Shown here: positions 30,545 through 36,227 of the stretch, piece by piece | Numbering within the stretch: the stretch's first letter is position 1 | How the letters are laid out: every line of letters begins with the position of its first letter | Source: Candidatus Bathyarchaeota archaeon | GTDB lineage: Archaea > Thermoproteota > Bathyarchaeia > Bathyarchaeales > WUQV01 | Direction of reading: 5' to 3' | NCBI GenBank assembly: GCA_009889585.1 | Contig: WUQV01000308.1 | Span: 1 to 36,227 of the forward strand | Length of the DNA stretch: 36,227 nucleotides | Program-made: the position numbers and the translations under genes | The notes under the pieces: generated by a model | What the model was told of the DNA's origin: nothing | What the model saw: only the letters and a program-made list of their open reading frames with translations | Databases searched by the model: none

Positions 30545-30917
30545 TTGTCGAACCTGTTGACGGAGGAAGGGCAAGCGAGGCGGGAGGCCGTAGACTGGTT
30601 TCAAGAGGCTTTAATTGACCTCGAGGAGGCGAGGGAAGCCTTAGAAAGAAGAAGGAACAACTGAGCATGTTTCACAGCTCATCAAGCGGCCGAAAAGGCC
30701 TTGAAAGCGGCCTGCATCGTCCTCCTGAGGAGGACGTACCCGAAGCTCCACGATTTAACGGAGCTGTACGAAGGGCTTAGGGAAGCGCTGGAGCTCAAGG
30801 GGGGATGTGGAAGCTGAGCTACCTATCCTTTCCGGATTTTATGAGCTCGCTAGGTACCCGAACGCCGGTTTGAGGCGCCTGTCTCAAGCGATAAACATGG
30901 AGGTCGCAGGAGGATGA
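30545..30917 (+). pseudogene. HEPN-domain toxin gene, inactivated
   Basis: From a TTG at 30545 (or 30557) the frame gives REAVDWFQEALIDLEEAREA, then RRRNN, then a TGA stop at 30662-30664 where HEPN proteins normally have Trp (YNWACF), and continues ACFTAHQAAEKALKAACIVL. A second lesion near 30808 shifts the frame, after which DVEAELPILSGFYELARYPN and GLRRLSQAI complete the domain. Its stop overlaps the ATG of the MNT gene (ATGA), the standard HEPN-MNT operon geometry. HEPN proteins of this type are RNase toxins neutralised by the MNT partner. Two independent lesions mean it is not made. Confidence 0.75.
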
Positions 30918-31279
30918 TCGAAGCAGCCGAAAAGGTGGTGAAGTTGGCAAAAGGACGAACCTTGGATGAGATCGATATGCCGAAGCTTCATAAGGGGCGC
31001 CTTAAGGGCCTATTGACGGCGCTGAAAAGGGGCCTCGCGAACCCTGAGGTTTATTTATTCAGAAGCTTTGCGAGGGGCGATTGGCTTTATGAAAGCGATA
31101 TCGACGTCATAATCACCTCCGATTCGTTCGCTGGAATGGACTGGCTTGAGAGGGTGAAACTGATCAAGTCGATGGCGCCTAAGGGTGAGCCCCTTATGTA
31201 CGCGGGATCGGAGTTCGAGGAGAAGAAAAGGAGCGAGTTCATTAAGGACGCCTTAAGTTGCGCCATAAAGCTTCTATAG
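30914..31279 (+). CDS. MNT-type nucleotidyltransferase antitoxin with altered active site
   Basis: A 121-residue minimal nucleotidyltransferase. The active-site block reads LFRSFARGDWLYESDIDVIIT (residues about 48-68). The canonical motif is G-S-x(9-13)-D-x-D; both aspartates are present (SDIDV), but the first glycine is Arg (FRSFARG in place of FGSFARG), a change likely to harm nucleotide binding. In HEPN-MNT systems this enzyme AMPylates the HEPN toxin to silence it. The toxin gene just upstream carries a nonsense and a frameshift mutation, so this antitoxin may be drifting without selection. The reading frame itself is intact. Confidence 0.75.
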   Translation: MIEAAEKVVKLAKGRTLDEIDMPKLHKGRLKGLLTALKRGLANPEVYLFRSFARGDWLYESDIDVIITSDSFAGMDWLERVKLIKSMAPKGEPLMYAGSEFEEKKRSEFIKDALSCAIKLL

Positions 31280-31635
31280 CGACATCTACCTAAAGCTACG
31301 ATCGCGACGGCTTCATGCAGCAACAATAGCCTAAGTGAAGTGACTGTGAACCTAAGCGAGTTCAAAACTCACTCTTCCTTTAGGAACTTGACGAGGTCGA
31401 GCAATCAATTATAGATGCGTGGGCAAAGTTGGTTTCTAGTGGCTATGTACAACAGCATTATTCCGTCCGTTGTTAACGCCGACGCGCTGCATAGAATAGC
31501 CCGTCCGTCATATCGATGATATTATCTCTCTCACGCGAAGGCTTTATTGAAGGCGCCTCTATTGAACTTCCGAGCCCATTTCACGCGGAGTTCAAATGCA
31601 CACTGCTAAAGCCTTTTGTTATCTCATTCCACGTC
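31280..31635. other. 356-base stretch without a gene
   Basis: No intact gene. A short open run at about 31391-31455 (ELDEVEQSIIDAWAKLVSSG in one frame) looks coding-like but has no start and ends quickly, so it may be debris of another small gene lost beside the HEPN/MNT pair. Confidence 0.35.
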
Positions 31636-31986
31636 TTAAATAATGCCTATCAACTTCAGCAATATTGGTATCAACGAGGCCATTATAGTTGCCCACATGG
31701 CTAGCACAAGGCCTATGACCCAATTTATCCTCCCGTTCATTCCATCTATCCTTTTATTTATTCCATCTATCCTCTCATTTATCTCATCCATCCTTTCATT
31801 TATTCCATCTATCCTCATGCTTATGTTGTTCATCTCCTTGCGAAGGCCTATTACCTCGCTATTCAACCTCAATATTCCAATAACTAGACAATCTTCGGTT
31901 GTTATTCTCCTTTCCTCAACTATCCTTCTCACCCTAGCTTTGCTTTCCTCCTCTAATAACTTGAACACTAATTCTTCCTCAGACAA
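31636..31986 (-). CDS. Coiled-coil protein with C-terminal membrane anchor
   Basis: A 116-residue protein: a charged N-terminal region (EEELVFKLLEEESKARVRRIV), then a coiled coil of strict 7-residue repeats (ISMRIDG, INERMDE, INERIDG, INKRIDG, MNGRINW), then a C-terminal transmembrane helix (VIGLVLAMWATIMASLIPILL, about 90-110). It is tail-anchored with the body in the cytoplasm if orientation follows the charges. No family function is recognised. The start is TTG. It is isolated, between the HEPN/MNT relic and DUF488. The opposite strand also has an open frame here, but its translation is low-complexity, as expected of an antisense shadow of heptads. Confidence 0.55.
   Translation of the reverse strand: MSEEELVFKLLEEESKARVRRIVEERRITTEDCLVIGILRLNSEVIGLRKEMNNISMRIDGINERMDEINERIDGINKRIDGMNGRINWVIGLVLAMWATIMASLIPILLKLIGII
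31738..31821 (-). repeat. Four tandem 21-bp coding repeats
   Basis: Units at 31738-31758, 31759-31779, 31780-31800 and 31801-31821 (core TTCCATCTATCCT on the plus strand) each encode one coiled-coil heptad of the minus-strand gene. Confidence 0.85.
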
Positions 31987-32387
31987 ACGTCTCGCCTAGC
32001 TTTGACCAGCCCTTCAGCAGGTTAAGAAGCTAACATGTATTTTAGCTTTTCCATGAGGCCCTTCGCTCTCTTAGCTTAAGACCTCATCTAACTGGTCGGA
32101 TTGGGCTTTATGATTGAAAGCTTTACACTGGAGTAAGCTTAAGCGTACTTACAAGTGGTGCTAAGGAAAGAGCTTATCGCAAGGCTTACTCATGGCGTTG
32201 CTCCCAGTAGGGGTAGCATAGGTTATGGATTTGAGGCGTGTAGCTTACGCCAAAATCGGTTTCAATTGAAACTAGAAGGATAGTCGCGCCATTACATTAA
32301 TGAGGCCTCGGCGACTATTGAGGAGAGTCTAAGGAAACCACATTTTTGGCCGTGCGTGATGTGAATTACTGATTAGAAAAGAGGACC
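31987..32387. other. 400-base stretch without a recognised gene
   Basis: I see no gene on either strand. A GTTTCAATTGAAAC palindrome-like motif at about 32261-32274 resembles a CRISPR repeat core but occurs once. Confidence 0.35.
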
Positions 32388-32546
32388 ATGAAGGCTAGAG
32401 TTGATAGTAGAAGGGCCATCAGATGGGATAAAGCTGATGTTTGGAAGGGTGATATTGATAAGATTGTATTTTTGTTAAGGTGCATCTTCAAGGGCGAGAT
32501 AAACTCCTTCGAGGGAAGGATCTGCTTAGTGATGACTTTTAACTAG
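32388..32546 (+). CDS. Possible 52-residue protein
   Basis: ATG at 32388 opens a frame to TAG at 32544-32546 giving a charged, Trp-containing peptide (MKARVDSRRAIRWDKADVWK at its start). There is no recognised domain. The frame is convergent with the DUF488 gene and overlaps its stop by 8 bases. It may be a small gene, the tail of a decayed one, or chance. Confidence 0.25.
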   Translation: MKARVDSRRAIRWDKADVWKGDIDKIVFLLRCIFKGEINSFEGRICLVMTFN

Positions 32547-32994
32547 TTAAAGTTTGATCTCCCCTTAAGAAGCCAGTTAGAGGTATCGAGTGATCGATTA
32601 TATGTATTACTTTAACGCATAAGCGCTCCAATTGAGCTGCTATAAAGCGCCTGTGGCAGTGCTTTGGGTTCCTCTCTTTACACATTATGCAAACCCTCTT
32701 ACGTTCGGCTAACTTAAGGAGTTTGTATAAGCCCTCCTTGAAGCTTTGCGTTTCCATATATCGCTCGTAACCACCTCGTCGATATCCCCCCAGCTCCTCT
32801 CCCAACCATACGTACTTAACGCCATGCTCCGGCAACCAACGTTCCATCTCCTCGCGCTTGAAGTGCGCTACCCTCGACGTAGGGAAGCGGCGGACGTCGA
32901 CGAGGGTTTCGATTCCGTTCTCCTTCAGAATCCTTAAGAACTCCTCCGCGGAGCGATTGCTATAACCTATCGTCCAAACGTTCGATGCCTCCAT
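32539..32994 (-). CDS. DUF488 family protein
   Basis: A 151-residue DUF488 (COG3189/COG5483-like) protein. The family marks are VWTIGYSNRSAEEFLRILKE at the start, TLVDVRRFPTSRVAHFK (the VDVR motif), VWLGEELGG, and near the end VCIMCKERNPKHCHRRFIA, the conserved C-x-E-x(n)-C-H-R motif. Function is unsettled; the Cys/His motif suggests a metal site or nucleic-acid enzyme. The frame is open to 33033, but the ATG at 32994 directly precedes the conserved core (MEASNVWTIGYSN) and avoids an overlap with the divergent ABC gene, so I chose it. Confidence 0.85.
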   Translation of the reverse strand: MEASNVWTIGYSNRSAEEFLRILKENGIETLVDVRRFPTSRVAHFKREEMERWLPEHGVKYVWLGEELGGYRRGGYERYMETQSFKEGLYKLLKLAERKRVCIMCKERNPKHCHRRFIAAQLERLCVKVIHIIDHSIPLTGFLRGDQTLTS

Positions 32995-33128
32995 GGCCGG
33001 ATTCCTTTCGCCTTCAAAGAAACTCGTGCTCATCTTGCTTGGCTTCCTGCTACTTAGCTTATGTACGATTCAGCTCACCTTTAAATCATCAAATGGCTTT
33101 TTTACAGCTCGCTTTTTTAAACAGCAAG

Positions 33129-33138
33129 CTTTAAATAT
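33129..33138 (+). promoter_or_regulatory. TATA box for the ABC transporter genes
   Basis: CTTTAAATAT is centred near 33134, 36 bases before ATG 33170. It lies within the longer open frame from 32993 and therefore supports 33170 as the true start of the binding protein. Confidence 0.6.
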
Positions 33139-33169
33139 CAACCCGCCTTCTTTAAGACAAGGGAAAAAT

Positions 33170-34483
33170 ATGTCGGCGATCCTCGCTAGAAAAGCCGTCG
33201 TAGCTGGCCTATTGATAGTCTTCCTACTCGTGGGCTTAGGAATTGGCTACGTCGCAGCTCCTCCGAAGATAGAGATTAAAGAGGTTATAGTAGAGGTTCC
33301 ACCTAAGCCTGAGGTATACAAGGTAGTGTGGCTATGCCCGTTAACTGGCGTCCTAGGCACTTACGGGGAGAACAGTAAGGCTGCTACCGAGCTAGCCGTA
33401 AAGGAGGTCAACGAATGGCTTGAGAAGATGAAAGCTCCTTGGAGGCTTGAAATAATATTCGAGGACACGGTGACCGATCCTCCTACGGCGCTCGCCAAGC
33501 TGAAGACGTGGCATGGCCTCGGCGTTAAGTTCTTCATAGGGCCTATGTCAAGCGGCGAGGTCAAGGCTTGTAAGGATTACGCCGATGCCAACAAGCTATT
33601 GCTCATAAGCCCTTCGTCCACCAGCCCAGCGTTATCCATCCCGGACGATTGGATCTTTAGATTCTGCCCTGACGACGCCATTCAAGGGCCTGCTATCGCG
33701 AGGATGATATGGGATGCAGGAGTTCGACATGTAATCGTTACATGGAGAGGGGATCCATGGGGTGACGGACTTCGAGAATACACCGATGCGGCTTTTGTGA
33801 AGCTCGGCGGGATCATTTATAAAGAATATGACATCCGCTATGACCCTGGAGCGAAGGACTTCCCAGTTGAAGCTGCAATGTTGGAAGGTTATGTGAAGGC
33901 ACTACTTGATAAGGGCATACCGAAGAAGGAGATAGGGATATTGGCGATATCATTCGAGGAGATAACCATGTACATGGAGGATGCCGCTGCCTACCCCTTG
34001 TTAAGGGAGATTCTGTGGTTTGGAAGCGATGGAACAGTCCTCTGTGAGCCATTAGTCAAACACCCGATAGCCGCTAAGTTCGCCGCTGATACCAAGTTCA
34101 TCAATACCATCACCGCCCCTGAGCTCGCGAAATACCCGAGGTTCGACTTAGTGAAGGCGCACGTGGAGAAGGTGCTAGGGAGGACTCCGGATCCGTATGC
34201 ATACATAACTTACGACATAGTGTGGACGTTGGCTTATGCATTCAACATTGTGGGCTACAAGCCTGAGGAGGTTAGGGATATATTGCCGAAGGTCGTTGAG
34301 ACTTGGTCGTTCTATCACGGCGCAAGCGGGCCCATCGTTCTAAACGTGCATGGAGATAAGGCGTGGTCAGATTACGATCTGTGGATCATCATGGAGGTCG
34401 CTCCTGGAGTCTTTAAGTGGGAAAAAGTAGGCATTTGGAAGGGTGGCATCGATAAGATCACATGGTACATTCCCATCTACTAA
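33170..34483 (+). CDS. ABC transporter substrate-binding protein, branched-chain amino acid type
   Basis: A 437-residue lipid- or membrane-anchored binding protein (Peripla_BP_6/LivK class). The N-terminal helix (ARKAVVAGLLIVFLLVGLGI, about 6-25) is an uncleaved anchor or signal. A short stalk (EVIVEVPPKPE) leads to the two-lobed periplasmic-binding fold: VWLCPLTGVLGTYGENSKAA, then FFIGPMSSGEVKACKDYADAN, LLISPSSTSPAL, IPDDWIFRFCPDD and DPYAYITYDIVWTLAYAF. The frame stays open to an ATG at 32993, but TATA position, the natural signal start and overlap with DUF488 all favour 33170. It is followed by two ATPase genes in the same direction; the ligand could be amino acids, amides or urea. Confidence 0.88.
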   Translation: MSAILARKAVVAGLLIVFLLVGLGIGYVAAPPKIEIKEVIVEVPPKPEVYKVVWLCPLTGVLGTYGENSKAATELAVKEVNEWLEKMKAPWRLEIIFEDTVTDPPTALAKLKTWHGLGVKFFIGPMSSGEVKACKDYADANKLLLISPSSTSPALSIPDDWIFRFCPDDAIQGPAIARMIWDAGVRHVIVTWRGDPWGDGLREYTDAAFVKLGGIIYKEYDIRYDPGAKDFPVEAAMLEGYVKALLDKGIPKKEIGILAISFEEITMYMEDAAAYPLLREILWFGSDGTVLCEPLVKHPIAAKFAADTKFINTITAPELAKYPRFDLVKAHVEKVLGRTPDPYAYITYDIVWTLAYAFNIVGYKPEEVRDILPKVVETWSFYHGASGPIVLNVHGDKAWSDYDLWIIMEVAPGVFKWEKVGIWKGGIDKITWYIPIY

Positions 34484-34526
34484 CAAAATCCCCCTTTTAT
34501 TTCTGCCAAAGATATGCATCTGTAAG

Positions 34527-34533
34527 TAGGTGA
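34527..34533 (+). promoter_or_regulatory. Shine-Dalgarno site for the first ABC ATPase
   Basis: GTAGGTGAG at 34526-34534 lies 5-6 bases before the GTG start at 34540, consistent with re-initiation inside an operon. The T-rich stretch CCCCCTTTTATTT just after the binding-protein stop could attenuate transcription. Confidence 0.5.
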
Positions 34534-34539
34534 GAACAC

Positions 34540-35292
34540 GTGAAAGAGCTCTTACTCACAAAGGGCATCGTCAAGGCGTTCGGAGGGCTCGTTGCTGTTA
34601 ATAACGTAAGCATCGCCGTTAGAGAAGGCATGGTGACGTTGCTCATCGGGCCGAACGGAAGCGGGAAGACGACCCTTCTAAACGTGTGCACTGGCGTCTT
34701 GAAGCCTGACGCTGGACGCGTCATCTTCAAAGGGAGGGACATCACCAATTGGCCTTCCCATAGAATTTATGAGCTCGGATTCGTTAGGACGTTTCAAATA
34801 CCATTGCCATTTCATACTCAAACGGCCCTTGACAACGTGTTAGCTGCCATGAGGTCCCCTGGGGAGCATCCATTAAGGGCCCTGTTAAGGGGTACGTGGG
34901 AGAGGAAGGAGGAGGAGAACGTTAAGAGGGCGTTTGAGATATTGAGGAAGGTGGGGCTGGACGATCATTGGGATCGCCCGGCGTATGCGCTTGGAGGAGC
35001 TCAATTGAAACTATTGGAGCTCGCGAGGGCCTTGGCCGCTGGAGCCAAGTTAATAGCGCTAGATGAGCCCATAGGCGGGGTAGATCCTGCCTTCGCTGAT
35101 GAGATCTTCTCTTACGTAAGAAGGTTGAAGGATGCTGAAGGGTTGACGTTCTTCGTCATCGAACATCGTATTGACGTCGCCGCTCCTTACGCGGATTACG
35201 TTTACGCCATGGACAGGGGCCGCATCATCTCAGAGGGCAAATCTGATGAGGTCCTTAACGATCCAAAAGTGATAGAGGTGTACATAGGGTGA
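34540..35292 (+). CDS. livG: ABC transporter ATPase, LivG type
   Basis: A 250-residue ATPase of the branched-chain amino acid transporter class. Walker A GPNGSGKTT is at 37-45, the Q-loop region is VRTFQIPLPF, the signature LGGAQLKLLELARAL replaces the usual LSGGQ serine and glycine spacing, Walker B is LIALDEP, and the H-loop is FFVIEHRID. The LivG-specific long insert with IPLPFHTQTALDNVLAAM is present. It starts with GTG after a Shine-Dalgarno site and overlaps livF by 4 bases. Together with LivF it should power a permease pair, but no LivH or LivM gene is present in the remaining window. Confidence 0.9.
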   Translation: MKELLLTKGIVKAFGGLVAVNNVSIAVREGMVTLLIGPNGSGKTTLLNVCTGVLKPDAGRVIFKGRDITNWPSHRIYELGFVRTFQIPLPFHTQTALDNVLAAMRSPGEHPLRALLRGTWERKEEENVKRAFEILRKVGLDDHWDRPAYALGGAQLKLLELARALAAGAKLIALDEPIGGVDPAFADEIFSYVRRLKDAEGLTFFVIEHRIDVAAPYADYVYAMDRGRIISEGKSDEVLNDPKVIEVYIG

Positions 35293-35999
35293 GCTTGTTA
35301 AGCGTTTCAAACCTTCAGGCAGGATACGGGAAGTTCAAGGTGCTGTTGGGCGTAAGCGTTGAGGTCCCGAGGAAGGAGATCACCATCGTAGTAGGGCCGA
35401 ACGGGGCTGGCAAGACTACGTTGCTGAATAGTATTGCCGGCTTGGCCACGATCCACTTCGGGACGATTACGTACAAAGGAAGGGAAATTGCAGGTTTGCC
35501 CCCTCATGAGATAGCGAGGATCGGCATCTCATACATCCCGCAGATGGGGAACGTATTCCCTGAGTTAAGCGTCTTAGAAAACCTTCGAATGGCTGGCTAT
35601 ACGTTGGAGAAGGCCGAGTTTAACGATAGGGTGGGTGAGGTCGTCGAGCTGTTTCCAGTTCTTAAGGAGTTCATACGTCGGAGGGCTGGGACGTTAAGCG
35701 GAGGCGAGAGGAGGATGTTAGCGATAGCCATGGGCTTGATCCGAAGGCCGGAGTTAATGCTGTTAGATGAGATCTCAGCAGACCTCGCACCGATAATGGC
35801 AAAGAAGATCCTTGAGAAGGCGGTTGAACTTCGGGATAGGGGGATAACCATATTGATGGTGGAGCAGATGGCTAGGAAGGCCTTGGAGATAGGAGATAAT
35901 GCTTACCTATTGGTCAGCGGGGTAATGAAGTTCAGCGGAGGGGCGAAGGACCTGTTGAACAACCCGGAGTTAGCCAGGCTTTACCTCGGTGTGAGATAA
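35289..35999 (+). CDS. livF: ABC transporter ATPase, LivF type
   Basis: A 236-residue ATPase with Walker A GPNGAGKTT at 36-44, Q-loop YIPQMGNVFPELSVLENLRM (typical of LivF), signature LSGGERRMLAIAMGL, Walker B LMLLDEISADLAP, and H-loop-like MVEQM, where the switch histidine is replaced by Gln as is common in LivF proteins. The GTG start overlaps livG by 4 bases. The 228 bases after the stop up to the window end contain no gene, so the expected permease genes are either beyond the window, elsewhere or lost. Confidence 0.92.
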   Translation: MSLLSVSNLQAGYGKFKVLLGVSVEVPRKEITIVVGPNGAGKTTLLNSIAGLATIHFGTITYKGREIAGLPPHEIARIGISYIPQMGNVFPELSVLENLRMAGYTLEKAEFNDRVGEVVELFPVLKEFIRRRAGTLSGGERRMLAIAMGLIRRPELMLLDEISADLAPIMAKKILEKAVELRDRGITILMVEQMARKALEIGDNAYLLVSGVMKFSGGAKDLLNNPELARLYLGVR

Positions 36000-36227
36000 A
36001 GACAACCTCGATAGGACTTCGCTATTTCATATTCCCTTAATTATTTAAGTTATCTGTTGACTTTGTTTAGAGGGCTGTGCTTGACATGCTCTACAGTACG
36101 TTAGCTTCATAGTTTCTTGTGCCTTGATTGTATGGGGAAACTTGACTTCATTAAGATGAATTGCCTATGATCTTAAGCGCTTCATGGCAAATGCTCTTAG
36201 GCGAGATGTAGCTATAAGGGATTGATA

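Noticed and set aside
31643..31999. Plus-strand frame opposite the coiled-coil TM gene
   Set aside because: A low-complexity Ile/Pro/Ser translation, the expected antisense of heptad repeats; the minus strand has a sensible coiled coil and membrane anchor.
32261..32274. GTTTCAATTGAAAC motif like a CRISPR repeat core
   Set aside because: Only one copy; no spacers, no cas genes in the window.

Overview
The window is archaeal. It carries the archaeal/eukaryotic-type information genes expected of an archaeon: SRP54, Rpo4, ribosomal protein L21e, Pus10, NOB1, eIF5A with deoxyhypusine synthase, Orc1/Cdc6, and geranylgeranylglyceryl phosphate synthase for archaeal lipids. Both subunits of the archaeal family D DNA polymerase (DP1 and DP2) are present, which argues against classical Crenarchaeota (Thermoprotei). 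Some protein families here have a Thermoproteota flavour, so a deep TACK lineage that retains PolD is my best guess. Candidates would be Bathyarchaeia-, Korarchaeia-, Caldarchaeales-, Nezhaarchaeia- or Methanomethylicia-like groups. This is inference from gene content, not a phylogeny. Many genes have a TATA box 25-40 bases before the start codon and no Shine-Dalgarno site, so leaderless transcripts are likely common.

Layout. 1-1.1 kb: a partial coiled-coil/nuclease-like gene and a THUMP (Tan1-like) gene. 1.1-2.35 kb: a gene-poor stretch with a 61-bp near-perfect inverted repeat and relics of an IS200/IS605 TnpB 3' end. 2.35-7.1 kb (minus): a translation/transcription operon, srp54-pus10-rpl21e-rpo4-DUF655-ksgA. 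7.2-8.6 kb (minus): eif5A followed by its modifying enzyme dys. 8.7-10.8 kb (plus): nadK-nob1-HD hydrolase. 11-13 kb: a DUF169 gene, a tRNA-Ser(CGA) with two introns, and a PhoU-like regulator. 13.2-19.8 kb: the replication neighbourhood, with DP1, a glycine-zipper membrane protein, DUF99 overlapping cdc6, a clear replication origin with three ORB-type boxes, a small winged-helix gene, a membrane-tethered winged-helix protein, and a conserved hypothetical.

20-22.2 kb is an AT-rich island. It holds a COG3804 (DapB-like) dehydrogenase facing a decayed D-glutamate-cyclase-like gene, which runs into a decayed Asp/Glu-racemase-like gene. 22.2-25.2 kb holds a TM/coiled-coil gene, a nitrilase-family amidase next to nadE (a probable two-piece glutamine-dependent NAD synthetase), and the divergent GGGP synthase. 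25.3-26.6 kb has two adjacent secreted-protein genes, both frameshifted. 27-30.4 kb is the intact DP2. 30.5-31.3 kb is a decayed HEPN/MNT toxin-antitoxin pair. 31.6-33 kb holds a coiled-coil TM protein and DUF488. 33.2-36 kb is a branched-chain-amino-acid-type ABC set (binding protein plus two ATPases) with no permease in view.

Overall, a conserved replication/translation core sits around a chromosomal origin and is interrupted by small accessory patches in visible decay. The most interesting points are the origin with six GTGAAG boxes beside an uncharacterised winged-helix gene, the doubly interrupted tRNA-Ser whose second intron seems to depend on removal of the first, and the decaying HEPN/MNT and D-amino-acid modules.
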